Shown here one piece after another: positions 43,308-54,217 of a DNA stretch of 64,000 bases. Source of the stretch: Pseudomonas leptonychotis (lineage in GTDB: Bacteria > Pseudomonadota > Gammaproteobacteria > Pseudomonadales > Pseudomonadaceae); contig NZ_RFLV01000001.1 of NCBI RefSeq assembly GCF_004920405.1, positions 186,001 to 250,000 of the forward strand. The letters run 5' to 3'. Within the stretch, counting starts at the first letter, position 1, and every line of letters begins with the position of its first letter. The position numbers and the translations under genes are program-made. The notes beneath the pieces are model-generated. The model did no database searches. It had not been told where the DNA came from and worked only from the letters and a program-made list of their open reading frames with translations.

Positions 43308-44090
43308 TCAGGTCGCTCGCCACTTACTCAGCCAGCCCAAGCTGGCTTGGGTGCCTGGATCGCCCGGCCGATACTCGGCCGCCAGCCAACCCTGATAACC
43401 ACTGTCACGTAGAGCATCCAGCAGCGCTGCGAACTGCAACTCGCCAGTGCCCGGTGCACCGCGCCCAGGGTAATCGGCAAACTGCACATGGCCGATACGC
43501 CCAGCCAGCAGAGCGATACCCGCCTGGATATCCAAGCCTTGCCGTGCCATATGGTAGAAGTCGTACTGCACCGCTAAATTGGGGTGAGACACGGCCTTGA
43601 GCAACGCATCCAGCTGCTCCGGGGTGTTGATCAGAAAGCCCGGCATATCCAGCGGGTTAATCGCCTCCACCACCACGCCAATGCCCAATAACTGAAAGGC
43701 TTCGGCGCTCTTGTGCAGATTGTCGACCAAACAGGCCATTGCCTGCTCGCGGCTCAGCCCCTCGGCCAAACGCCCCGCCAGCACATTGATCTTGGCCGGC
43801 CGGACCAGGGCGGCGTAGCTCAGCGCCTGCTGCAGCGCCGCATCAAACTCGGCCTGCCTTGCAGGCACTGCAGCCAAACCGGCCCCGCCACTCATCAAAT
43901 CACCGGCCGGTAAGTTGATCAGGCGCAGCGGCATACCCGCAGCGTCCAGCGCCTCTTTCAGGCGAATGGCCGGCAGCTCGTAGGGAAACTGGATTTCCAC
44001 ACCATCAAAGCCCGCAGCGGCGGCGGCCACAACGCGCTCGATCAGCGGTAACTCGCTAAACAGCAGCGACAGGTTGGCCGCGACCTTCAT
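43308..44090 (-). CDS. hyi: Hydroxypyruvate isomerase
   Basis: A 260-residue TIM-barrel sugar-isomerase-like protein (KVAANLSLLFSELPLIERVVAAAAAGFDGVEIQFPYE), with metal-site blocks VVVEAINPLDMPGF, LAVQYDFYHMARQG, GHVQFADYPGRGAPGTGELQF and WLAAEYRP, as in Hyi. It interconverts hydroxypyruvate and tartronate semialdehyde in glyoxylate metabolism. The start overlaps the stop of the upstream reductase by 4 bases. A glyoxylate carboligase (gcl) is not in the window. Confidence 0.92.
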   Translation of the reverse strand: MKVAANLSLLFSELPLIERVVAAAAAGFDGVEIQFPYELPAIRLKEALDAAGMPLRLINLPAGDLMSGGAGLAAVPARQAEFDAALQQALSYAALVRPAKINVLAGRLAEGLSREQAMACLVDNLHKSAEAFQLLGIGVVVEAINPLDMPGFLINTPEQLDALLKAVSHPNLAVQYDFYHMARQGLDIQAGIALLAGRIGHVQFADYPGRGAPGTGELQFAALLDALRDSGYQGWLAAEYRPGDPGTQASLGWLSKWRAT

Positions 44091-44992
44091 GGCTGTGGCT
44101 CTTGATGCGCTGGCTTCCGGTACAGCTGCACCAAGGTTGCCGGGTCACGTTCTAGATTGCCCTGGCTGCCGTGCTGGCGCATCAACTGCGCGGCCAAGCC
44201 ACTGAGCGGCGTAGCCGAACCGATCTGTTGCGACAGTTTCACCGCCGTATCAAGGTCCTTGAGCAGGGTGCGCACATGCCATTTGACTGGCTCGAACTGG
44301 CTCTCGGCCATCTGCGGCGCGAGAATCTGCAGCGGCTTGGAATCGGCGAAACCGCCGGCCAGCGCTGGCGCGATCAGGCTGGCATCAACTCCGGCCTGTT
44401 CAGCCAAAGCCACCACTTCGGCGATCACCAGTGCGTTACAGGCGACAATCATCTGATTGCACACCTTGGTCACCTGGCCCGCGCCGACATCGCCCATGCG
44501 CGTCAGGCGTTGCCCCAAGTGCGCAAGAATCGGCCGTACCCGCTCGATATCCTCAACCCGACCACCGGTCATGATCGCCAATGTGCCGCTGGCCGCGCCT
44601 GGTGTGCCGCCGGACACCGGGGCATCGATCCAATGCATGCCACAACGAGCGTGCAACTCAGCGGCCATTGCGCGGGTAGCCGCCGGCTCCAGGCTGGAGA
44701 AGTCCACTAGCAACTGGCCTGGCTTGCCTGTTTCCACAATGCCGCCAGGGCCAAACACTATCTCGCGCACCACCTCGGTAGTGGCCAGGCACAGCATGAC
44801 GATATCCGCTTGATCACAGAGCTGCGCCGGATTGGCCACGACCGTCGCACCCAACGCTTGCAGTGGTGCGCACTTATCAAGGGAACGGTTCCACACGCTC
44901 AGCGGATAGCCGGCGGCCAGCAGGCGCTGGGTCATGGGCAGCCCCATCAGGCCAATACCAGCAAACGCCAAAGCAGGGAGGGAGGTGGACAT
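44087..44992 (-). CDS. glxR: Tartronate semialdehyde reductase (2-hydroxy-3-oxopropionate reductase)
   Basis: A 301-residue beta-hydroxyacid dehydrogenase. NAD-binding FAGIGLMGLPMTQRLLAAGYPLSVWNR, substrate loop DAPVSGGTPGAASGTLAIMTGG, and the catalytic lysine segment GAGQVTKVCNQMIVACNALVIAEVVALAEQAG. Coupled to hyi, it would convert tartronate semialdehyde to glycerate. GGAG precedes the ATG. Confidence 0.9.
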   Translation of the reverse strand: MSTSLPALAFAGIGLMGLPMTQRLLAAGYPLSVWNRSLDKCAPLQALGATVVANPAQLCDQADIVMLCLATTEVVREIVFGPGGIVETGKPGQLLVDFSSLEPAATRAMAAELHARCGMHWIDAPVSGGTPGAASGTLAIMTGGRVEDIERVRPILAHLGQRLTRMGDVGAGQVTKVCNQMIVACNALVIAEVVALAEQAGVDASLIAPALAGGFADSKPLQILAPQMAESQFEPVKWHVRTLLKDLDTAVKLSQQIGSATPLSGLAAQLMRQHGSQGNLERDPATLVQLYRKPAHQEPQP

Positions 44993-45078
44993 AGGCAGAC
45001 TCCGACTTAGTGATGGCCGTTATCTTAACCTAGCGGCGCTAGAGCCCGCCGCGCCCCATTAACAGCCAAATTACAGAC

Positions 45079-45447
45079 CTAGAGGCCGTCTTTTTCCAGG
45101 TGATCGAGGTTGACCGGCTCACCGCTGTGCACGTCGAGCTTGCGGCGAATGTCCTCGAACATCAGGTCGTACTCGGCATGGCTGCGCATGATCAGGCTGT
45201 TGTTGGTCGGCAGGCCATGTTTGTGTGCCAGACGCGTGGCCACGCTGGCGAAGTTGTAGGCGGTGTCGCGATGCAGCTCGAAGACCTCTTCAAACGCCTT
45301 GCCGTCCACCTGGCCCTGCATACGCATGTGCAACATAGGGCCCTCGGCCGAATCTTTGCGCACCTCATAATAGAGATCGACGCTGAACAGCGGCGTTTCC
45401 GCCGCGGCCAAAGTATTGGCGCGATGCAAATGTCCGGGTTCAAACAT
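45079..45447 (-). CDS. DUF5064-family protein
   Basis: A 122-residue soluble protein of the small Pseudomonas family DUF5064 (MFEPGHLHRANTLAAAETPLFSVDLYYEVRKD..., MRMQGQVDGKAFEEVFELHRDTAYNFASVATRLAHKHG). No catalytic motif is evident and no function is known to me. AGGAG precedes the ATG. It stands between glxR and the DUF2288 gene with its own start region. Confidence 0.78.
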   Translation of the reverse strand: MFEPGHLHRANTLAAAETPLFSVDLYYEVRKDSAEGPMLHMRMQGQVDGKAFEEVFELHRDTAYNFASVATRLAHKHGLPTNNSLIMRSHAEYDLMFEDIRRKLDVHSGEPVNLDHLEKDGL

Positions 45448-45522
45448 GCTGGCAGCTCCTGCAATCAGTTCATGGTGCTGCCAGCATAGTTACTCAGTAT
45501 GGCTCGAGGTGCACGCGCCAGA

Positions 45523-45840
45523 TCAGTGCAGCGGCGCACCCTGACTGCGTTCCTGCGCCAGCACCCAGGGCGCCACCACCACCGCCCACAGCTCTGGATC
45601 GCGCTTTAGTAGGTCTTCGGCGCGGCTGTCATCCACCCGGCTCAAGGTACCTGCGGCCAGCCAGGCGGCGACTTTGGCCTGGTCGTTCTGCGCTACGGCC
45701 TGCGCCACGTCGATCAGGTCCTGGGCACCATCTACCAACAGCAAGGCGCCGCGGGCGAAGGTCGGTTGCAGCTCTTGCCACGTAATAGCTGCAGTTTCAC
45801 CAAGCAGCTTGGCATAGAGGGTGCTAGGTTGTTCAGTCAT
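45523..45840 (-). CDS. DUF2288-family protein
   Basis: A 105-residue protein (LYAKLLGETAAITWQELQPTFARGALLLVDGAQDLIDVAQAVAQNDQAKVAAWLAAGTLSRVDDSRAEDLLKRDPELWAVVVAPWVLAQE) matching the DUF2288 pattern, including WQELQPFFARG-like and VVAPWVL blocks. Function unknown; small and acidic. AGGG precedes the ATG. Confidence 0.82.
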   Translation of the reverse strand: MTEQPSTLYAKLLGETAAITWQELQPTFARGALLLVDGAQDLIDVAQAVAQNDQAKVAAWLAAGTLSRVDDSRAEDLLKRDPELWAVVVAPWVLAQERSQGAPLH

Positions 45841-46148
45841 GGATTGCCCTGTCGTGGGTGGCGGATTACGAATCGGCGCTCATGATAACGGCAGCCAGCC
45901 AGCTGGCAAATTCGCGCAACAGTTCGCGACGTTGTCAGCAACGCGCAAGACACGCCGTTTTTCTATACGTTTATTACGTTAAAGCGACACCCCAGGGTTT
46001 TGCCCCCAGCAAGCCGCTTTTCAAGCCGCAAAGCCGCGCTCTACACTGCACCGGTACAGTTGCCGGGGGGATGACCGGGGAAACAACCCGGTTCTGCAGC
46101 TTTGGCCGCCAGAACTACAATAATCAAAACCAATAAGAGTGGAGCACT
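45841..46148 (+). other. Divergent region with braC leader
   Basis: 308 bases. An ACCGGG-7-CCCGGT hairpin at 46074-46092 lies in the leader, followed by a 21-codon frame ending at 46136 with no Leu/Ile/Val codons. A branched-chain amino acid (Lrp-like) or nitrogen control site could be present but none can be assigned. Confidence 0.4.
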
Positions 46149-47270
46149 ATGAACAAGGCTACTAAGCAGATTTCCAAACTGTTTGCCGCCATGGCCATGG
46201 CTGGCGTTGCCAGCTACTCGGTAGCGGCTGACACCATCAAAATTGGCCTGGCAGGCCCCGTCACCGGCGCCGTCGCGCAATACGGTGAAATGCAGTTCAT
46301 CGGTGCCAAAATGGCTATCGAGCAGATCAACAAGGCTGGCGGCGTAAACGGCGCAATGCTTGAAGGCGTGGTGTATGACGATGCCTGCGATCCAAAGCAA
46401 GCGGTTGCCGTTGCCAACAAGATCGTCAACGACGAAGTGAAATTCGTGGTTGGCCACCTCTGCTCCAGCTCCACTCAGCCAGCGTCCGACATCTACGAAG
46501 ATGAAGGCATCCTGATGGTTACCGCCGCCTCCACCAGCCCGGACATTACCGCGCGTGGCTACGAGCTGGTGTTCCGCACCATCGGCCTGGACAGCCTGCA
46601 AGGCCCTACCGCCGGTAACTTCATCGCTGACCACGTCAAGCCGAAAGCGGTTGCCGTGATCCACGACAAGCAACAGTACGGCGAAGGCATTGCTACCGCG
46701 GTCAAGCAGACCCTGGAAAGCAAAGGCACTAAAGTCGTTATGTTCGAAGGCATCAATGCCGGCGACAAAGACTTCTCCGCGATGATCGCCAAGCTCAAGC
46801 AAGCCGGTGTGGATTTCATCTACTACGGCGGCTACCACCCAGAGCTGGGCCTGCTGCTGCGTCAGTCGGCTGAGAAAGGCTTGAGCGCCAAGTTCATGGG
46901 CCCTGAAGGCGTAGGCAACAAGGAAATCTCGGCCATCGCTGGCCCGGCTTCCGAAGGCCTGCTGGTAACCCTGCCGAAGTCGTTCGACCAGGACCCACGC
47001 AACCAGGCACTGGTTGAAGCGTTCAAAGCCAAAAATGAAGACTCCAGCGGTCCGTTCGTGTTCCCGGCTTACGCCGCAGTACAAGTGATCGCCGAAGGCA
47101 TCACCAAAGCTGGCGATACCGACACCGCTAAAGTGGCCGCCGCTCTGCGTGCCAACAGCTTCGACACCCCAACTGGCAACCTGGCCTTCGACGAGAAGGG
47201 CGACCTGAAAGACTTCAGCTTCGTCGTTTACGAATGGCACCAGGACGGCACCAAGACTGAAGCCAAGTAA
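46149..47270 (+). CDS. braC: Branched-chain amino acid-binding periplasmic protein
   Basis: A 373-residue periplasmic receptor for Leu/Ile/Val (LivJ/BraC class). Signal peptide MNKATKQISKLFAAMAMAGVASYSVAA, then DTIKIGLAGPVTGAVAQYGEMQFIGAKMAIEQINKAGG and the hinge/ligand motifs VGHLCSSSTQPASDIYEDEG and IYYGGYHPELGLLLRQSAEKG. A strong GTGGAG site precedes the ATG. A terminator separates it from the permease genes, as in P. aeruginosa, giving excess receptor. Confidence 0.96.
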   Translation: MNKATKQISKLFAAMAMAGVASYSVAADTIKIGLAGPVTGAVAQYGEMQFIGAKMAIEQINKAGGVNGAMLEGVVYDDACDPKQAVAVANKIVNDEVKFVVGHLCSSSTQPASDIYEDEGILMVTAASTSPDITARGYELVFRTIGLDSLQGPTAGNFIADHVKPKAVAVIHDKQQYGEGIATAVKQTLESKGTKVVMFEGINAGDKDFSAMIAKLKQAGVDFIYYGGYHPELGLLLRQSAEKGLSAKFMGPEGVGNKEISAIAGPASEGLLVTLPKSFDQDPRNQALVEAFKAKNEDSSGPFVFPAYAAVQVIAEGITKAGDTDTAKVAAALRANSFDTPTGNLAFDEKGDLKDFSFVVYEWHQDGTKTEAK

Positions 47271-47284
47271 GCTTCCCGCCTGAA

Positions 47285-47318
47285 CCCAAAACCCACTGCT
47301 CTGGCAGTGGGTTTTGTT
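47285..47318 (+). terminator. Terminator between braC and braD
   Basis: AAAACCCACTG-CTCTGG-CAGTGGGTTTT hairpin followed by GTTTATT. Probably partial, lowering braDEFG relative to braC. Confidence 0.85.
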
Positions 47319-47387
47319 TATTAGAAGAATTCCGGTTGCACGCTGCGCCATAAGCGCTGCATTGCGTGACAACCCAGGAGTTAGGCA

Positions 47388-48307
47388 ATGCCTGATCTTT
47401 ATCACTACCTGCAACAGCTGGTTAACGGTCTGACCGTTGGCAGCACCTATGCCTTGATTGCCATCGGCTACACCATGGTTTACGGCATTATCGGCATGAT
47501 CAACTTCGCCCATGGCGAGGTCTACATGATTGGCTCGTATGTAGCCTTCATCGTGGTCGCCGGCCTGGCCATGTACGGCCTGGACAGTTTACCCATCGTG
47601 ATGATCGCGGCCTTCTCCGCCAGCATCATTGTCGCCAGTGCCTATGGCTACAGTATCGAACGCGTCGCCTACCGTCCTTTGCGCGGCGGTAACCGTCTGA
47701 TCCCGCTGATTTCCGCCATTGGTATGTCGATCTTCCTGCAAAACCTGGTACTCCTCTCTCAGGACTCCAAGGACAAATCGATTCCCAACCTGCTACCGGG
47801 TAACTTTGTGTTCGGTGAAAGCACCATGAATGGCGTGGTGATTTCCTATATGCAGGTGCTGATTTTCGTCGTCACCTTCTTCGTCATGGTCGGCCTGACC
47901 CTGTTTATCTCCCGTTCACGCCTGGGTCGCGCCTGCCGCGCCTGCGCCGAAGACCTGAAGATGGCCAACCTGCTGGGCATCAACACCAACAACATCATCG
48001 CCCTGACCTTCGTTATTGGTGCCTCCCTGGCAGCGGTAGCTGCGGTGCTATTGGGCATGCAATACGGCGTGATCAACCCGCACCTGGGCTTTCTCGCCGG
48101 GATCAAGGCCTTCACCGCAGCGGTACTCGGCGGTATCGGCAGTATTCCCGGAGCCGTTCTAGGCGGCCTGCTACTGGGCGTAGCCGAAGCTTTCGGCGCT
48201 GATATCTTCGGCGACCAATACAAGGACGTGGTGGCGTTCAGCCTGCTGGTACTGGTGCTGTTGTTCCGCCCGACCGGCATCCTCGGCCGTCCGGAGGTTG
48301 AAAAAGT

Positions 48308-48311
<4 letters not shown>
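47388..48311 (+). CDS. braD: Branched-chain amino acid ABC permease, LivH type
   Basis: A 307-residue inner-membrane subunit ([104 protein letters not shown]). Eight to nine membrane helices and an EAA-like cytoplasmic loop. AGGAG precedes the ATG; its stop overlaps braE. Confidence 0.97.
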
Positions 48312-49563
<1,252 letters not shown>

Positions 49564-49567
<4 letters not shown>

Positions 49568-50331
49568 GCCGCTCGATTCTGGAAGTAAGCGGCCTGTCCA
49601 TGCGCTTCGGCGGCCTGCTGGCCGTTAACGGGGTGAACCTGCAGGTTGCGGAAAAACAAGTGGTGTCGATGATCGGCCCGAATGGCGCCGGCAAAACCAC
49701 CGTATTCAACTGCCTGACCGGCTTCTATCAGCCCACCAGCGGTAGCATCCGCCTCAATGGCGAGCAGATCGAAGGCCTACCCGGTCATAAGATTGCCCGC
49801 AAAGGCGTGGTGAGGACGTTCCAGAACGTACGTTTGTTCAAGGACATGACGGCGGTGGAAAACCTGCTGGTGGCACAACATCGCCACCTCAACACCAACT
49901 ACCTGGCGGGACTGTTGAAGACCCCGGCGTTTCGCAAGAGCGAGCGCGAGGCTATGGAGTTCGCGGCGTTTTGGCTGGATCAGGTCAACCTGACTGAGTT
50001 CGCTAACCGTACAGCCGGCACCCTGGCTTACGGTCAGCAACGTCGCTTGGAAATCGCCCGCTGCATGATGACCCGCCCGAGCATCCTGATGCTCGACGAG
50101 CCAGCCGCCGGCCTTAACCCACGCGAGACCGACGACCTCAAGGCACTAATCCGCGTGTTGCGCGATGAGCACAATGTCACCGTGCTGCTGATTGAGCACG
50201 ACATGAAGCTAGTCATGAGCATTTCCGACCACATCTATGTGATCAACCAGGGCACGCCCCTGGCGGACGGTACGCCGGAGCAGATCCGCGCCAACCCGGA
50301 CGTGATCAAAGCCTACCTGGGGGAAGCGTGA
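49564..50331 (+). CDS. braF: Branched-chain amino acid ABC ATPase, LivG type
   Basis: A 255-residue ATPase with Walker [45 protein letters not shown], signature [15 protein letters not shown], Walker [12 protein letters not shown] and switch [15 protein letters not shown]. It overlaps braE and braG. Confidence 0.97.
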
Positions 50332-51032
50332 TGCTGTATTTCGAGAACGTTTCCACCTTCTACGGCAAGATCCAAGCCCTGCATGACGTGAATGTCGAAG
50401 TTCGTCAGGGTGAGATCGTCACCCTGATCGGCGCCAACGGTGCTGGCAAGTCGACCCTGTTGATGACCCTCTGCGGCAACCCACAGGCCAGCAGTGGCAG
50501 CATTCGCTACCAAGGTGAAGAGCTGATTGGCCAAGACACTCCGAGCATCATGCGCAAAAGTATTGCCGTGGTGCCGGAAGGCCGCCGGGTGTTCTCCCGC
50601 CTGACCGTGGAAGAAAACCTGGTGATGGGCGGTTTCTTCGGCAGCAAAGCCGACAACCAGGAGCAACTGGACAAGGTGCTGCACCTGTTCCCGCGCCTGA
50701 AAGAGCGCTTTGCTCAACGCGCCGGCACCATGTCCGGCGGTGAGCAGCAGATGCTCGCCATCGGCCGTGCACTGATGAGCAAACCCAAGCTGCTGCTGCT
50801 CGACGAGCCGTCGCTGGGTCTGGCCCCAATCATCATCCAGCAGATCTTCGACATCATCGAACAGCTGCGCAAGGAAGGTGTAACGGTGTTCCTGGTCGAG
50901 CAGAACGCCAACCAGGCGCTCAAGCTGGCCGACCGTGGCTATGTGCTGGAAAACGGCCGGATCGTGATGCAAGGCAGCGGTCACGAACTGCTGAATGATC
51001 CGAAGGTACGCGACGCCTATCTGGGCGGCTAA
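50331..51032 (+). CDS. braG: Branched-chain amino acid ABC ATPase, LivF type
   Basis: A 233-residue ATPase, ATG at 50331 overlapping the braF stop by one base (TGATG). Walker A GANGAGKSTLLMTLCGNPQ, signature MSGGEQQMLAIGRALMSKP, Walker B LLLLDEPSLGLAP and H-loop VFLVEQNANQALKLADRGYVLENG. Confidence 0.97.
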   Translation: MLYFENVSTFYGKIQALHDVNVEVRQGEIVTLIGANGAGKSTLLMTLCGNPQASSGSIRYQGEELIGQDTPSIMRKSIAVVPEGRRVFSRLTVEENLVMGGFFGSKADNQEQLDKVLHLFPRLKERFAQRAGTMSGGEQQMLAIGRALMSKPKLLLLDEPSLGLAPIIIQQIFDIIEQLRKEGVTVFLVEQNANQALKLADRGYVLENGRIVMQGSGHELLNDPKVRDAYLGG

Positions 51033-51049
51033 CACGGCCTGGGTAAATG

Positions 51050-51074
51050 AAACCGCTCCTCGGAGCGGTTTTTT
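51050..51074 (+). terminator. Terminator of the bra operon
   Basis: AACCGCTCC-TC-GGAGCGGTT hairpin followed by TTTT, 18 bases after the braG stop. Confidence 0.9.
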
Positions 51075-51251
51075 AATGGTGGGCGAAAAGTTCATGGTCC
51101 CGCTGGATGCGCAAGCAACCTCTCCCACAAACTATCCGCGGAATAATCCGCACCGCACAAACGATTTATCGCCGCCGTTCGCCCGATGTTCCGTGCACAG
51201 GCGCCCTGGCCAGTTACAATGGTCGCCCTTTTTTTGCCGATGACCGCTTTT

Positions 51252-51962
51252 ATGACTGACCCCATCCGCCTGTCCAAACGCCTGATCGAAGTGATCGGCT
51301 GCTCGCGTCGCGAGGCCGAGCTGTATATCGAAGGTGGCTGGGTGACGGTCGATGGTGTGGTGGTCGAAGAGCCACAGTTCAAGGTCGCCGAACAGCGTGT
51401 CGAATTGCTACCAGATGCGCAGCTGACGCCGACCGAACCCGTCACGCTGCTGCTCCACATACCGGCCGGGCACTACCCAGACCGAGCCGTCGAGAACATC
51501 GGCGCGACCAGCCACTGGACGGAAGACGGCGCCGGCATCCGCCCGCTGAAAAGCCATTTCGCCCGCCTTGTCAGTTGCGCACCGCTGCAAGCAGGGGCCG
51601 ATGGCCTGCATGTATTGACTCAGGACTGGCGCATCGAACGTAAGCTCAAGGAAGACCTGAACAAGCTGGAGCAGGAGTATGTGGTTGAGGTCATCGGCAC
51701 CTTGAGTGCCAGCCAACTCAAACGCCTGGCTCAGGGTCTGATCTTCAACGGCGTAACCTTGCCGCCGTGCAAGGTCAGCTGGCAGAACGAAACCCGCCTG
51801 CGCATTGCCCTGAAGAACCCACTGCCCGGGCAGATCGTATTCATGTGCAACAGCGTCGACCTCAAGGTGCTAGGGATGAAGCGCCTGCGCATCGGTGGTG
51901 TGCCCATGGCCAAGGTCCCTGCCGGCCAATGGCGTTATCTGGCCGACAAAGAACGTTTCTAA
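51252..51962 (+). CDS. RluF/RsuA-like pseudouridine synthase homologue with degenerate active site
   Basis: A 236-residue protein from MTDPIRLSKRLIEVIGCSRREAELYIEGGWVTVDGVVVEEPQFKV, a clear S4 RNA-binding domain (residues 5-55). The catalytic fold follows (EYVVEVIG; VTLPPCKV; KVLGMKRLRIGGV), but the family GRLD motif reads APLQ, with Gln113 where the catalytic Asp should be, and the arginines of the RQIRRM motif are replaced in GQIVFMCNSVD. It may bind RNA without modifying it, or act differently. The start is by homology; upstream ATGs exist but give non-family sequence. Confidence 0.78.
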   Translation: MTDPIRLSKRLIEVIGCSRREAELYIEGGWVTVDGVVVEEPQFKVAEQRVELLPDAQLTPTEPVTLLLHIPAGHYPDRAVENIGATSHWTEDGAGIRPLKSHFARLVSCAPLQAGADGLHVLTQDWRIERKLKEDLNKLEQEYVVEVIGTLSASQLKRLAQGLIFNGVTLPPCKVSWQNETRLRIALKNPLPGQIVFMCNSVDLKVLGMKRLRIGGVPMAKVPAGQWRYLADKERF

Positions 51963-52012
51963 TCATTTTTCAGCGGTTGCCCTTAGGCCACCGCCCTCTT
52001 CAGGATCTACCC

Positions 52013-52477
52013 ATGCTTAACAACGACGTACTGCGCAGCCTGCGCTACACCCTCGACATCAGCGATGCAAAAATGGCCGAGATCATCCAGCTGAGCGGTA
52101 AACAGGTGACGGTGGCCGATCTTATCCCGCTGCTGAAGAAGGAAGATGAAGAAGGCTTCAGCGCGTGCGATGACGAGCTGATGGCACATTTCCTCGATGG
52201 CCTGGTGTACTTCAAGCGCGGCAAGGACGACAGCCGCCCGGCTCAGCCGTTCGAGCTGCCAATCACCAACAACATGGTGCTGAAAAAACTGCGTGTGGCT
52301 TTCGAACTGAAAGAAGACGACATGCACGAAGTGATGAACAGCGTCGACTGCCCGGTTTCCAAGCCGGAGATGAGTGCTCTATTCCGCAAGTTCGGCCACA
52401 GCAACTACCGCACTTGTGGTGATCAGTTCCTGCGCAACTTCCTCAAGGGTTTGACCCTGCGCGTTCGCGGCGAATAG
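52013..52477 (+). CDS. yehS: DUF1456 (YehS-like) protein
   Basis: A 154-residue protein with two copies of the DUF1456 repeat: NDVLRSLRYTLDISDAKMAEIIQLSG...LMAHFLDGLVYFKRGK and NMVLKKLRVAFELKEDDMHEVMNSVDCPVSKPEMSALFRKFGHSNYRTCGDQFLRNFLKGLTLRVR. AGGAT precedes the ATG. The family's function is unknown to me. Confidence 0.9.
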   Translation: MLNNDVLRSLRYTLDISDAKMAEIIQLSGKQVTVADLIPLLKKEDEEGFSACDDELMAHFLDGLVYFKRGKDDSRPAQPFELPITNNMVLKKLRVAFELKEDDMHEVMNSVDCPVSKPEMSALFRKFGHSNYRTCGDQFLRNFLKGLTLRVRGE

Positions 52478-52587
52478 CTCATCTGCGCCATGCGTCCCGC
52501 ATGGCAGCGTATTTCCAAGGGCAATAGTGCCTGTCGCATCGCAGACAGACGATTAGGCTGATGGCATTCATCCCCTGAGGATTTGCC

Positions 52588-53358
52588 ATGCACCCCTATT
52601 TTGATCTGCAAGATCGCACTGCCCTGGTCACCGGCGGCACACGCGGCATCGGCAAGATGATCGCCAAAGCCTTTGTTGAAGCCGGCGCAACGGTTTATGT
52701 CTGCGCCCGCGACGGCGAGGCTTGCGCGCAAACGGCTGCCGAACTCTCCGCGTTTGGCATTTGCCACGGCCTAGCCGCCAATCTGGCCAGTGAAGAAGGC
52801 GTACAGGTATTGGCCGCCGAGCTAAGCAGCCGTACTGGCCAACTCGATATTTTGGTCAACAACGCCGGCACCACCTGGGGCGCACCGCTGGAAAGCTACC
52901 CAGCCAAGGGCTGGGAGAAGGTCATGCAGCTCAACGTGACCTCGGTGTTCAGCTGCATCCAGCAATTACTGCCGCTGCTGCGCAAGGCCGGCAGTGCGGC
53001 CAACCCAGCGCGGGTGATCAACATCGGCTCGGTGGCGGGCATCAGCTCTCATGGCGAAGACGCCTATGCCTATGGCCCGAGCAAGGCAGCCCTGCACCAA
53101 TTGTCGCGCATGCTGGCCCGCGAACTGGTCAGCCAGCACATCAACGTCAACGTGATCGCGCCAGGGCGCTTCCCGAGCAAGATGACCCAGCATATCGCTT
53201 CCGATGAGGCTGCCATGGCCGAAGACACAGCGCTGATCCCGATGAAGCGCTGGGGTCGCGAAGAGGAAATGGCTGCCCTGGCAATTAGCCTGGCCAGCAC
53301 CGCCGGGGCCTATATGACGGGGACAATTATCCCCATCGACGGCGGTTTTCACCTCTAG
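52588..53358 (+). CDS. rhlG: NADPH-dependent short-chain reductase RhlG
   Basis: A 256-residue SDR very close to P. aeruginosa RhlG, as recalled (MHPYF...; WEKVMQLNVTSVFSCIQQLLPLLR; NVIAPGRFPSKMT; YMTG.IIPIDGGFHL). NADP(H) motif TGGTRGIGK (residues 12-20), catalytic Ser in NIGSVAGIS and YAYGPSKAA with Tyr and Lys. RhlG was first linked to rhamnolipid precursors; its substrate is still disputed. GAGG precedes the ATG. Confidence 0.9.
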   Translation: MHPYFDLQDRTALVTGGTRGIGKMIAKAFVEAGATVYVCARDGEACAQTAAELSAFGICHGLAANLASEEGVQVLAAELSSRTGQLDILVNNAGTTWGAPLESYPAKGWEKVMQLNVTSVFSCIQQLLPLLRKAGSAANPARVINIGSVAGISSHGEDAYAYGPSKAALHQLSRMLARELVSQHINVNVIAPGRFPSKMTQHIASDEAAMAEDTALIPMKRWGREEEMAALAISLASTAGAYMTGTIIPIDGGFHL

Positions 53359-53405
53359 CAGGCTGTCGCGTACTATGGCGGCGTTTATCATCAGATCACG
53401 CCGCC

Positions 53406-54101
53406 ATGCCTTACTCCGTCTCACCTATTGGTTTTGTTCGTTCCTGCTTCAAGGAGAAATTCGCCATCCCGCGCCAGCCGCAACTGGCACCCGCGGCGCG
53501 TGGCGTATTGGAGTTGATCGCCCCTTTCGATAACGGCGAGGCAGTGCAAGGCCTGGAGCAGGTCAGCCATGTATGGCTGCTGTTCCTGTTTCACCAAGCC
53601 CTGGAAGATAAACCACGCTTGAAAGTGCGCCCACCGCGCTTGGGCGGCAATCAGTCAGTCGGCGTGTTCAGCACCCGCGCCACCCACCGGCCCAACGGCA
53701 TCGGTCAGTCAGTGGTCAAGCTGGATAAAGTCGAGCCCGGCAAACTCTGGCTGTCTGGTATCGACCTGCTCGACGGCACCCCGGTGCTGGATATCAAACC
53801 CTACGTGCCTTACGCCGACAGCCTGCCGGATGCCTACAACCGCATCGCCGATAGCACCCCAGCCCTGATCAGCGTCACCTGGCAGGACGACGCATTGATT
53901 CAGGCCAACAGTCACAGCCAACGCCTGACTGAGCCGCTGGTTGAGCTGATCGAACAATGCCTGGCCCAGGACCCGCGCCCGGCCTATCAAAAGCCAGCGC
54001 CAGAACGCCGTTATGGCGCACGTTTCTGGGATGTCGATGTGCACTGGCATTACCCGCAGCCGGGAAGCATCTGCGTGCTGGATGTGCTGCTGGCCGACTG
54101 A
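53406..54101 (+). CDS. trmO: tRNA N6-threonylcarbamoyladenosine methyltransferase TrmO
   Basis: A 231-residue TsaA-like protein (YSVSPIGFVRSCFKEKFAIPRQPQLAPAARGVLEL; GLEQVSHVWLLFLFHQ; VGVFSTRATHRPNGIGQSVVKLDKV; DGTPVLDIKPYVPYADS). It methylates t6A37 using S-adenosylmethionine. The C-terminal extension (~170-231) is typical of the gamma-proteobacterial form. The ribosome site is weak. Confidence 0.9.
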   Translation: MPYSVSPIGFVRSCFKEKFAIPRQPQLAPAARGVLELIAPFDNGEAVQGLEQVSHVWLLFLFHQALEDKPRLKVRPPRLGGNQSVGVFSTRATHRPNGIGQSVVKLDKVEPGKLWLSGIDLLDGTPVLDIKPYVPYADSLPDAYNRIADSTPALISVTWQDDALIQANSHSQRLTEPLVELIEQCLAQDPRPAYQKPAPERRYGARFWDVDVHWHYPQPGSICVLDVLLAD

Positions 54102-54217
54102 CTACTATTCCAAGCCAAGCTGGCCTGTGCGGGCGACCATCCAAAAATTGCCGCACACTCGACCCTGTTTTGTCTTATATTTACACAGTAAATGTATACA
54201 AAATAGGGAGTCTACTG

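Noticed and set aside
45903..45920. Sigma-54-like TGGCA...GC before braC
   Set aside because: The GG-to-GC spacing is one base short.
46071..46136. A 21-codon frame in the braC leader as an attenuation peptide
   Set aside because: Lacks Leu, Ile or Val codons and a following terminator, so it does not fit amino-acid attenuation.
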